Shown piece after piece: positions 1 to 8,312 of a stretch of DNA of 64,000 nt (the stretch's first letter is position 1; each line of letters starts with the position of its first letter). Under the pieces are notes generated by a model. That model was not told where the DNA came from. It searched no databases and worked only from the letters and a program-made list of their open reading frames with translations. This DNA comes from Rhynchopus sp. YZ270_cl-10 (Eukaryota; Euglenozoa; Diplonemea; Diplonemida; Diplonemidae), in the NCBI GenBank assembly GCA_964035575.1, contig OZ037861.1, positions 1,364,001 through 1,428,000 of the forward strand, written 5' to 3'. Both the position numbers and the translations under genes were made by a program.

Positions 1-634
1 GCCAGCTTATTAACCCACGAACCAGATAACGTTGCCCGAACCCCGCGCACCCGCACCACCACACCAGCCAGATAACGCAACCTCGAACCCGCAAACCCGC
101 GCACCCGCAAACCCGCAAACCCGCACAACCACCAGCCAGAAAACGTAACCTAGAACCAGATAACGTTGCCCGAATCCCGCACACCCGCACAACCACACCA
201 GTCAGATAACGTAACCTAGAACCCGCATTTGGTCAGGACCTCTTCAGAAAAACTGTGTGGAGAAGTATGAGACAGTGTAGCCGAGTGGTTACCACGCAGG
301 TAAAAGTTTTCTTATGGTAGCGGGTTCAACCCCCGAGACAAGTCAGTTTTTGGCTAAGTGGCAGAAATATGTTCCCGACCCGGGTATTGAATGTCGACCT
401 GACCTCAAAAAAAAACTAACTTACATGTTTATGAAAAACCTGACTTACATGGTTATGAACCGGCAAAAATCTCAACATGACTTACATGGTTATGAAAAAC
501 ATGACTTACATGTTTATTTGTACACAAAAATCCCCGGCTTAATAAACATGTAAGTCATGTTTTTCATAAACATGTAAGTCAGTTTTTTCCATAAACATGT
601 AAGTTTTCCCATAACCATGTAAGTCAGTATGGCC
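1..634 (+). mobile_element. alpha element, right part (left end outside window)
   Basis: Right-hand part of a non-autonomous transposon-like element, the same sequence as 1354-1987. It holds a GC-rich minisatellite (words like ACCCGCACAACCACACCAGC), a tRNA-like module, then many inverted copies of the word CTTACATG, and ends CAGTATGGCC at 634. No transposase is present. The short reading frames through the minisatellite are low-complexity artefacts. Confidence 0.75.
271..341 (+). pseudogene. tRNA-like module inside alpha element
   Basis: A box A-like stretch (GTAGCCGAGTGGTTA) and a box B-like stretch (GGTTCAACCCC) are at tRNA-like spacing, but acceptor and anticodon stems do not form. Probably a tRNA-derived internal pol III promoter, as in SINEs, rather than a tRNA. 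Confidence 0.6.
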
Positions 635-1009
635 AATGGGGTGACCATGACTTACATGTTTTGGGATCCACTTACATGTTTTGGGAAAAACATGACTTAC
701 ATGTTTATGGTGGGAAACTTACATGTTTATGGATTTTCAGGTTGACCCACTTACAGGCCAAAAAAATTTTTTCTACACAAAAAAAATTTTTTCTTCAGAA
801 AAAGCTCGTTCGAAAAAAAAAATTTTTTTTTTGCCTGTGAAAAATTTCTTATGAAGACCTCTGGCAAAATTTTTGTGTCTGTGTGCAAAGTGTTTTACCC
901 TTAGTCCGTGGGGAAGGATACTGATGGTGTTCACCCACATAACATAGCACACGAGCCAGCTAAGTAACTGACCCCCGAGAAGGTTTGCGGGCTATCAGCC
1001 ACACGAACC

Positions 1010-1590
1010 AGATAACGCAACCTAGAACCAGCAGGTTCCCGCGCACCCGCACCCACCAGCCAGCTTATTAACCCACGAACCAGATAACGTTACCCGAACC
1101 CCGCGCACCCGCACAACCACACCAGCCGGATAACGCAACCTAGAACCAGCAGGTTCCCGCGCACCCGCACCCACCAGCCAGCTTATTAACCACACCAGCC
1201 AGATAACGTTGCCCGAACCCCGCGCACCCGCACAACCACACGAACCAGCTAGGGACCGCAAACCCGCGCACCCGTCAACCCGCAAACCCGCACAACCACC
1301 AGCCAGATAACGCAACCTAGAACCAGCAGGTTCCCGCGCACCCGCACCCACCAGCCAGCTTATTAACCCACGAACCAGATAACGTTGCCCGAACCCCGCG
1401 CACCCGCACCACCACACCAGCCAGATAACGCAACCTCGAACCCGCAAACCCGCGCACCCGCAAACCCGCAAACCCGCACAACCACCAGCCAGAAAACGTA
1501 ACCTAGAACCAGATAACGTTGCCCGAATCCCGCACACCCGCACAACCACACCAGTCAGATAACGTAACCTAGAACCCGCATTTGGTCAGG
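1010..1590. repeat. GC-rich minisatellite within alpha element
   Basis: Imperfect tandem words such as AACCAGATAACGTTGCCCG, CCCGCGCACCCGCAC and CCAGCCAGCTTATTAACC. The 175-codon minus-strand frame here is repeat-derived (Cys/Gly/Ala/Arg-rich) and not supported as a gene. The same array recurs at 1-240, 4490-5120, 25290-25615, 27010-27690 and in unit 2. Confidence 0.85.
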
Positions 1591-1623
1591 ACCTCTTCAG
1601 AAAAACTGTGTGGAGAAGTATGA

Positions 1624-1694
1624 GACAGTGTAGCCGAGTGGTTACCACGCAGGTAAAAGTTTTCTTATGGTAGCGGGTTCAACCCCCGAGACAA
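1624..1694 (+). pseudogene. tRNA-like module inside alpha element
   Basis: Same module as 271-341: box A- and box B-like blocks without a foldable cloverleaf. Confidence 0.6.
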
Positions 1695-1987
1695 GTCAGT
1701 TTTTGGCTAAGTGGCAGAAATATGTTCCCGACCCGGGTATTGAATGTCGACCTGACCTCAAAAAAAAACTAACTTACATGTTTATGAAAAACCTGACTTA
1801 CATGGTTATGAACCGGCAAAAATCTCAACATGACTTACATGGTTATGAAAAACATGACTTACATGTTTATTTGTACACAAAAATCCCCGGCTTAATAAAC
1901 ATGTAAGTCATGTTTTTCATAAACATGTAAGTCAGTTTTTTCCATAAACATGTAAGTTTTCCCATAACCATGTAAGTCAGTATGGCC

Positions 1988-2014
1988 AAATACTGACCTC
2001 TATACTACCGAGGA
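1988..2014 (-). pseudogene. tRNA-Asp 5' fragment, cut by alpha elements
   Basis: First 27 nt of tRNA-Asp(GUC), from the acceptor 5' strand TCCTCGG to the D-arm end CAGTATTT. The rest of the gene lies beyond the inserted elements, outside the window. The orthologous gene in the next unit (34373-34444) is intact. Confidence 0.85.
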
Positions 2015-2103
2015 TACAATGAAGCCTGTTTTTAAAAAGAATGCGTCCAGAGAAAGTCTTCAATCACACCGAATCTGAAAAATAAAAAACAAAGAAAAGA
2101 ATT

Positions 2104-2175
2104 ACCCCATGTGGGACTCGAACCCACAACCTTTGGATTAGAAGTCCAACGCGCTATCCATTGCGCCAATGGGGC
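2104..2175 (-). tRNA. tRNA-Arg(UCU)
   Basis: Acceptor GCCCCAT pairs with ATGGGGT (G1-U72 wobble), discriminator A. Anticodon stem TTGGA/TCCAA encloses loop CTTCTAA, anticodon TCT. T arm GTTCGAGTC is standard. Confidence 0.97.
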
Positions 2176-2266
2176 TTGTTTCATATTCTTTTCTTGTTTT
2201 AAGGAAGTGTCCCTTCACAGTCAACACCACCTGTAAAAATTGTGAAGGAAATTCAAAAATGAAAAG

Positions 2267-2339
2267 TACAACTAGCTGGGATTGAACCAGCGATCTTCCG
2301 CGTGTAAGGCGGACGTCCTAACCACTAGACGATAGCTGC
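2267..2339 (-). tRNA. tRNA-Val(UAC)
   Basis: Acceptor GCAGCTA with TAGTTGT, discriminator A. Anticodon stem TCCGC/GCGGA, loop CTTACAC. Close in D arm and acceptor to the Val(CAC) gene at 22536. Confidence 0.96.
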
Positions 2340-2440
2340 CCAAACTTAGTGAGATGTTGGCAAGGGTCTGACCAACTTTTTTTTGGTGTGCAAAAATTTT
2401 TTTTCAAGTCAAAAAAATGGGTTCACTGAAAAAGGTTTTC

Positions 2441-2513
2441 TAGCAGAGATAGGTTTCGATCCTATGACCTGTGGGTTATGAGCCCACCGCGCTGACCACT
2501 GCGCCACTCTGCT
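2441..2513 (-). tRNA. initiator tRNA-Met(CAU)
   Basis: A1-U72 ends (AGCAGAG/CTCTGCT), loop CTCATAA between GTGGG and CCCAC, and T-loop GATCGAAA are eukaryotic initiator hallmarks, so this is assigned as initiator. The elongator form is at 24515. Confidence 0.95.
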
Positions 2514-2563
2514 TCTAATTACTTCCAACGATGTTTTCTACATGCCCAGCTTAAAAAAGGCTA

Positions 2564-2634
2564 TGCGACCGCCGGGAATCGAACCCGGGTCGAACCCTTG
2601 GGAGGGGTCCATCATGCCACTAGACCACGGTCGC
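2564..2634 (-). tRNA. tRNA-Gly(CCC)
   Basis: Acceptor GCGACCG/CGGTCGC, discriminator A; anticodon stem GACCC/GGGTT with loop CTCCCAA, anticodon CCC. Confidence 0.93.
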
Positions 2635-2660
2635 CTTATCAAGGGATAAAAGGGCTCGAC

Positions 2661-2733
2661 GCTCTCGTGGCCTAGTGGTTAAGGCACAGGTCTTATGAGC
2701 CTGGGATCGCGGGTTCAAACCCCGCCGGGAGCA
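2661..2733 (+). tRNA. tRNA-Ile(UAU)
   Basis: Acceptor GCTCTCG/CGGGAGC, discriminator A; stem CAGGT/GCCTG, loop CTTATGA, anticodon TAT. An eight-T run shortly downstream fits pol III termination. Confidence 0.95.
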
Positions 2734-2815
2734 AAGCCTTTTTTTTGTTCTGTGAAACACTGTTCATTCCTCCTGTTCTTTCGATGACTCCTCCAGAAGT
2801 TGCAAAGGAACAGTA

Positions 2816-2897
2816 GCGGACGTATCCAAGTGGTTACGGAGGTGCACTCGAAATGCATTGGGCTCTGCCCGCGCAGGTTCAAATCCTGCCGTCCGCG
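2816..2897 (+). tRNA. tRNA-Ser(CGA)
   Basis: Long variable arm (TTGGGCTCTGCCCGC) typical of Ser; acceptor GCGGACG/CGTCCGC, discriminator G; loop CTCGAAA, anticodon CGA. Confidence 0.96.
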
Positions 2898-2899
2898 TT

Positions 2900-3625
2900 A
2901 TTGTCTTTTTGCTGTGTAGGGGGAACCCTGTACATTCCATACATCTCAAATAGCCCAAATAAATTTTCACTGGGAGTAAGTGATTAGGGCTGATTAGGGA
3001 TGTGTGATGCTCCAATTTGCGGTTACGACTTCATAATGGATTCAGGAGCATCCAAACATCCCATTTTCCCGTTAGTTTCCCATTTTTGACGATCTGGCTA
3101 TTGCAGAATAGAGGTGAAAATGACATTTTGCTGGGTCATTTTCGCGAACTCGATTAGGGCACTTCTGATGCTCTAATTTGCGGTTACAACCTCATAATGA
3201 ATTCAGGAGCATCCGAATGACCCATTATCCCAACGTTTTCACATTTTGGACGATCTTGCTATTGCGGAGTATCCGGTGGAAAATCGGAAAATTCCATGTG
3301 TACCGTGTTTCACTGGGAGTAAGTGATTAGGACATGTGTGATGCTCCAATTTGCGGTTCCGACCTCATGATGGCTTCAGGAGCATCCAAATAACCCGTTT
3401 TCCCAACGTTTTCGCATTTTTGACCAGTTGGGCTGTTGCGGAATAGCAGGTAAAAACGGTCATTTTGGCCACCTCAATTAGGGCACTTCTGATGCTCCAA
3501 TCAAATCGTCCGACCTCATAATGGGTTCGGGAGCACCCAAATAACACATATTCCCAACGTTTTCGCGTTTTTGATCCTGTGTGAGCAATCCAGAACAACT
3601 TTCTGCTTCAGTAAAAAAAAGTAAA
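2900..3625. repeat. ~170-bp satellite S, plus orientation
   Basis: At least four diverged tandem monomers, each marked by GATGCTCCAATTTGCGGTT, then CCTCATAATG.ATTCAGGAGC, then CCCAACGTTTTC. No RNA or protein gene seen. Confidence 0.8.
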
Positions 3626-3627
3626 AA

Positions 3628-3746
3628 GGATTCAAGCACCCGGACTTCCCAGCTGGTCACCCACGCCAGTACTATCCAGGCCTGCTGGTGCTTAACTTCT
3701 CAAATCAGGCGGGATGAGGTGTATTCACCAGAGTATGGCCGAATCC
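3628..3746 (-). rRNA. 5S: 5S rRNA
   Basis: 119 nt with closing stem GGATTC/GAATCC and the internal control region (GAGAAGTTAAGCACC, GGATAGTACTGGCGTGGGTG). T-run follows on the minus strand. One of four 5S genes per unit. Confidence 0.97.
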
Positions 3747-3830
3747 AATACTGAGTCATGATGGACAACATGTGAACAGGTTGTTTGTGACCTAACAACG
3801 AACCAGAAATAGGACAGTGAACAAAAAACA

Positions 3831-3903
3831 AGGCACTAGAGGGGATCGAACCCTCGACCTCTCGCTTACTGGGCGAGCGCTCTAACCACTGAGCTATAGC
3901 GCC
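3831..3903 (-). tRNA. tRNA-Thr(AGU), C33
   Basis: Acceptor GGCGCTA/TAGTGCC, discriminator T. Stem CTCGC/GCGAG encloses loop CCAGTAA: anticodon AGT, but position 33 is C rather than the near-universal T. Confidence 0.95.
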
Positions 3904-4061
3904 ATGCTTTCTCTCCATCTTCTTTTCTTTGAAGGGGGTCTTTTGAAATGTACAGAGCACGCATCAAAAATTTCCTTCATACCTCCGCGATGGTGAAAAA
4001 ATTTTTAACGAAGGAGCCTAGTAAGGCGAGGTGGCCGAGTGGTCTAAGGCGCTACGTTCAG

Positions 4062-5468
4062 GGCCATACTGACTTACATGGTTATGGGAAAACTTACATG
4101 TTTATGGAAAAAACTGACTTACATGTTTATGAAAAACATGACTTACATGTTTATTAAGCCGGGGATTTTTGTGTACAAATAAACATGTAAGTCATGTTTT
4201 TCATAACCATGTAAGTCATGTTGAGATTTTTGCCGGTTCATAACCATGTAAGTCATGTTTTTCATAAACATGTAAGTCAGTTTTTTTTTGAGGTCAGGTC
4301 GACATTCAATACCCGGGTCGGGAACATATTTCTGCCACTTAGCCAAAAACTGACTTGTCTCGGGGGTTGAACCCGCTACCATAAGAAAAATTTTACCTGC
4401 GTGGTAACCACTCGGCTACACTGTCTCATACTTCTCACACAGTTTTTCTGAAGAGGTCCTGACCAAATGCGGGTTCTAGGTTACGTTATCTGACTGGTGG
4501 TTGTGCGGGTTTGCGGGTTTGCGGGTGCGCAGGTTTGCGGGTTCGAGGTTGCGTTATCTGGCTGGTGTGGTTGTGCGGGTGTGCGGGGTTCGGGCAACGT
4601 TATCTGGTTCTAGGTTACGTTATCTGACTGGTGGTTGTGCGGGTTTGCGGGTTTGCGGGTGCGCGGGTTTGCGGGTTCGAGGTTGCGTTATCTGGCTGGT
4701 GTGGTAGTGCGGGTGCGCGGGGTTCGGGCAACGTTATCTGGTTCGTGGGTTAATAAGCTGGCTGGTGGGTGCGGGTGCGCGGGAACCTGCTGGTTCTAGG
4801 TTGCGTTATCTGGCTGGTGTGGTTGTGCGGGTGTGCGGGTTGACGGGTGCGCGGGTTTGCGGTCCCTAGCTGGTTCGTGTGGTTGTGCGGGTGCGCGGGG
4901 TTCGGGCAACGTTATCTGGCTGGTGTGGTTAATAAGCTGGCTGGTGGGTGCGGGTGCGCGGGAACCTGCTGGTTCTAGGTTGCGTTATCCGGCTGGTGTG
5001 GTGGTGCGGGTGCGCGGGGTTCGGGCAACGTTATCTGGTTCGTGGGTTAATAAGCTGGCTGGTGGGTGCGGGTGCGCGGGAACCTGCTGGTTCTAGGTTG
5101 CGTTATCTGGTTCGTGTGGCTGATAGGGTTCTCGGGGGACAGTTACTTAGCTGGCTCGTGTGCTATGTTATGTGGGTGAACACCATCAGTATCCTTCCCC
5201 ACGGACTAAGGGTAAAACACTTTGCACACAGACACAAAAATTTTGCCAGAGGTCTTCATAAGAAATTTTTCACAGGCAAAAAAAAAAATTTTTTTTTCGA
5301 ACGAGCTTTTTCTGAAGAAAAATTTTTTTTGTGTAGAAAAAATTTTTTGGCCTGTAAGTGGGTCAACCTGAAAATCCATAAACATGTAAGTTTCCCACCA
5401 TAAACATGTAAGTCATGTTTTTCCCAAAACATGTAAGTGGATCCCAAAACATGTAAGTCATGGTCACC
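4062..5468 (-). mobile_element. alpha element inserted in tRNA-Leu(CAG)
   Basis: Complete 1407-bp copy, reverse orientation: begins GGCCATACTG, ends CATGGTCACC, flanked by ACGTTCAG on both sides. Present in unit 1 only, so it inserted after the units separated or was lost from unit 2. It has the same length as the alpha copy at 26687-28093. Confidence 0.93.
4355..4425 (-). pseudogene. tRNA-like module inside alpha element
   Basis: Reverse-orientation counterpart of the module at 1624-1694. Confidence 0.6.
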
Positions 5469-5599
5469 ACGTTCAGGTCGTAGTCTCTTCGGGGGCGTGA
5501 GTTCAAACCTCACCCTCGTCACTTTTTCTTCGTTGTGTGATCACTTAAAAGCCTATTTCGGCCCAAAGCTTGTTGTTTTAAAGAAGCATCATAATTGTG

Positions 5600-5671
5600 G
5601 GGCTCTTAGCTCAGTGGAAGAGCGCCCGTTCCGCATACGGGAGGCCGAGAGTTCGAACCTCTCAGGGTCCA
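5600..5671 (+). tRNA. tRNA-Ala(CGC), C33
   Basis: Acceptor GGGCTCT/AGGGTCC contains the G3-U70 alanine identity pair; discriminator A. Stem CCCGT/ACGGG, loop TCCGCAT, anticodon CGC with C at 33. Confidence 0.96.
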
Positions 5672-5748
5672 CAGTTTTTTTTTCCCCTGTTTTGTTTCTC
5701 CTGTGTAAATTGGTTCTCAGAGCTTTCACACCTTGCTCCCTAAAATGT

Positions 5749-5820
5749 GGCTGTTTAGCTCAGTGGTAGAGCACATCATCCGTAATGATGGGGTCGTGGG
5801 TTCAATCCCCACAGCGGCCT
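5749..5820 (+). tRNA. tRNA-Thr(CGU), C33
   Basis: Acceptor GGCTGTT/AGCGGCC, discriminator T; stem CATCA/TGATG, loop TCCGTAA, anticodon CGT with C at 33. Confidence 0.95.
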
Positions 5821-5927
5821 AGGTTTTTTTCAGAGCTCCCCAAGAATTTCCAACCTAACTTGGGGTTTGTGGGTTTGCGGTCACTGGTGCACACATGGCC
5901 TGTGGACGGGCAGGGGCAAAAAAAATT

Positions 5928-6257
5928 GGGTGCTTGCGTTGTGTGCTGGATCGGGACCACCAGTAAACTGGCAGCCCCACATCCAGTTCTAATTTTTGAA
6001 GTGTGAAATAGAACGCAATCGGAAGATTAGTTTACACGAATGTAAGAATAATATCGTCATGGTAATATTCTGTACAGATTGTACGGGATTTACTATCATA
6101 TGAGAGTAGTCCGTCGCAGGCCACATCGGGCCCGCAACATGACCGGTCTTCACACAAAATTGTAAAAGAATTTTCCTTGGAAAAAATGTCTTTTTCAAGT
6201 TTTTGTTGTTGCTGAACGAGTTGTTTGGTTTCGAAGTAGCACACTAACTTAGCACCC
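5928..6257 (-). ncRNA. RNA X, copy 1 (unidentified structured RNA)
   Basis: About 330 nt. Ends pair (GGGTGCT with AGCACCC, then GTGTGCT with AGCACAC). It starts 23 bp after a PSE-A promoter (6281-6318) and a T-run follows its 3' end, so probably pol III. A diverged homologue on the plus strand at 18394 keeps the ends and several hairpins while their stem bases change. I could not match it to RNase P, MRP or telomerase RNA; function unknown. Confidence 0.75.
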
Positions 6258-6280
6258 AAACATGCAGCAAACATCGGAAT

Positions 6281-6318
6281 ACAAGACAGGGTCGTCTTGT
6301 TGGAGGTGGGTCAGGGTC
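6281..6318 (-). promoter_or_regulatory. PSE-A of RNA X copy 1
   Basis: GACCCTGACCCACCTCCAAC followed by an AAGAC...GTCTTGT inverted repeat; its end lies 23 bp from the RNA X start. Confidence 0.85.
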
Positions 6319-6367
6319 TGGACATCCTCAAATGTGCACACCTAATACAACAGAAGAAAAGGAAAAA

Positions 6368-6486
6368 GGATTCAAGCACCCGGACTTCCCAGCTGGTCAC
6401 CCACGCCAGTACTATCCAGGCCTGCTGGTGCTTAACTTCTCAAATCAGGCGGGATGAGGTGTATTCACCAGAGTATGGCCGAATCC
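6368..6486 (-). rRNA. 5S: 5S rRNA
   Basis: Same 119-nt gene as 3628-3746, with closing stem and internal control region intact. Confidence 0.97.
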
Positions 6487-6537
6487 AATAATAGGTCTGG
6501 ATAGAAAAGCTGGGAAGACTTATTACCAGTCCGTTTT

Positions 6538-6595
6538 TACCTGAGAAGTTAGACACCTCCAAGCCTGGATAGTACTGGCGCGGGTGACCAACTGG
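6538..6595 (+). pseudogene. 5S rRNA fragment
   Basis: Only the control-region part of 5S (CTGAGAAGTTAGACACC ... GGATAGTACTGGCG), with several changes. It is inverted relative to the neighbouring 5S gene and lacks both ends. Confidence 0.85.
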
Positions 6596-6680
6596 ATAAA
6601 TACACCGAAAAATAGATCTAAATTGTCAGACCGGTTCTTAGCTGTGCGCATCCATAAAAAACTAAAAAAATACTTGCGTC

Positions 6681-6737
6681 AGAAAATCCTAGTGTGTTGT
6701 ACCGTGGTCCGATATTCTTTCGGTCCCGGGTTCAACA
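6681..6737 (+). pseudogene. degraded tRNA-like sequence
   Basis: Ends with a box B-like CGGGTTCAACACC and CTGAGAC, similar to the alpha-element module; no cloverleaf. Confidence 0.4.
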
Positions 6738-6839
6738 CCTGAGACAGATAATATATTTTGACTTTTTCAGATTTTTCTCATTTTTTTGTCTCCTCACTCT
6801 TTCTGAGAATCTTCAAAATTGTCAAAAGTGAGAAATTTT

Positions 6840-8300
6840 TGGGAAAATGGCATATTTAGGGGCTCCTGAATCCATTATGAGGTCAGATGAATCAATCTGA
6901 GCATCACACATATCCTAATAGACAAAATGTCCGTTTATCAAAATACCTGAAAATGCCTCTTTATCCTATCTAAGGATGTCAGAAACCCTTAAAAGTGCAA
7001 AAATCTTGGGAATATAGGGTTTTTGGGCCATTCTGAATCCATTGCGGGGTCGGACGATTTGATTGGAGCATCAGAAGTATCCTAATCGGTAAAATGTCGC
7101 AAAAATATGGGCAAAATGCCTTTATACCCTATCAAAGCAATTAGAATGTGCTCTAAAACGCAAAAATCTTGGGAATATGGGGTTTTTGGGCACATCTGAG
7201 TTCATTGCGGGGTCGTACGATCAGATCTGAGCATCACATAATGTCTAGAATTTTACAGGTGCAACAAACACCTGTATTTTGGTGTAACATGCATATAACC
7301 ATATCTGAATACCTTAAATTTGCACGAAAATGCAAAAATCTTGGGAATATGGGTTTTTTGGGCACATCTGAGTCAATTGCGGGGTCGCACGATCGGATCC
7401 GAGCATCACACAATACCTAGAATTTCAACTATGCAATAAACATGTCTATTTTGGGTAAAATGGCTAATAACCACATGTAAGTAGCTTAAAAATGCTCTAA
7501 AATGCAATAATCTTGGGAATATGGGGTTTTTGGGCACATTTGAGTTCATTGCGGGGTCGCACGATCAGATCCGAGTATCACACAATGTCTAGAATTTCAA
7601 AAAAGCAACAATCACATGTATTTTGGTGTAAAATGCATATAACCATATCTGAATGTCTCAAATACGCATGAAAATGAAGAAATCTTGGGTATATAGGGTT
7701 TTTGGGCACATCTGAGTCAATTGCGGGGTCGTACGGTCAGATCCGAGCATCAGACAATGTCTAGAATTTTAGCTATGCAACAAACACCTGTAAATTGGGT
7801 AAAATGGCTAATAATCATATCTAAATGGCTCAGAAGTGCTCGAAAATGCAAAAATCTTGGGAATGTGGGGTTTTTGGGCATTTTTGAGTCAATTGCGGGG
7901 TCGTACGATCAGATTAGAGCATCACACAATGTCTCAAATTTTACAGGTGCAACAAACACCTGTATTTTGGTGTAACATGCAAACAACCATATCTAAATAC
8001 CTCAAATTTGCACGAAAATGAAGAAATCTTGGGTATATAGGGTTTTTGGGCCAATCTGAGTCAATTGCGGGGTCGCACGGTCAATTCCGAGTATCAGGCC
8101 CTCTCTACAACTTAGCCGGTGCTCAAACATAGGGGTTACAGGCAAATATACCTGTACACAGGCATATGACCTCTGTACGAACCTTCTTTTCACTCGAAAA
8201 TGCAATTTTCTTGGGTATATGGGGTATTTGAGCACATCTGAGTCAATTGCGGGGTCGTACGCTCAGATCCGAGCATCACACACTGTCTAACTGAGAAATA
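6840..8300. repeat. ~170-bp satellite S, minus orientation
   Basis: About eight diverged monomers marked by CTTGGGAATATGGGGTTTTT, GAGTCAATTGCGGGGTCG and GATCCGAGCATCACAC. The reverse complement of these words matches the plus-orientation monomers at 2900-3625, so it is one family in both orientations. No gene seen. Confidence 0.8.
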
Positions 8301-8312
8301 TTTTGAAAAAAG

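Larger units (their letters stand above)
640..1987 (+). mobile_element. alpha element inserted in tRNA-Asp
   Basis: Starts GGTGACCATGACTTACATG; the reverse complement of its end is GGCCATACTGACTTACATG, so the termini are imperfect inverted repeats. Order inside: CTTACATG words, A/T palindromes (runs like AAAAAATTTTTT), a unique block, GC minisatellite (about 1010-1580), tRNA-like module, inverted CATGTAAG words. It abuts AAATACTG, the same 8-bp target (reverse complement CAGTATTT) used in the other interrupted tRNA-Asp. It is separated from the preceding alpha copy by about 5 bp. Confidence 0.8.
4025..5521 (+). pseudogene. tRNA-Leu(CAG) gene split by alpha element
   Basis: 5' part 4025-4061 and 3' part 5477-5521 make an 82-nt Leu gene once the 1407-bp insert and one copy of the 8-bp duplication ACGTTCAG (4054-4061, 5469-5476) are discounted. 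The target covers tRNA positions 29-36, so the anticodon loop is cut. The intact counterpart is at 36432-36513. Confidence 0.95.

Noticed and set aside
1022-1549. 175-codon minus-strand frame in the GC minisatellite
   Set aside because: Composition follows the repeat words, frames shift between copies, and no domain or start context is visible; it is a repeat artefact inside a transposon-like element.
5469-5521. Split tRNA (separate halves joined in trans) for the interrupted Leu and Asp genes
   Set aside because: 8-bp target duplications and inverted element termini show transposon insertion, and intact copies exist in the array.
5928-6257. RNA X as RNase P or MRP RNA
   Set aside because: The closing stem fits, but no convincing CR-I/CR-V pair was seen; left unassigned.
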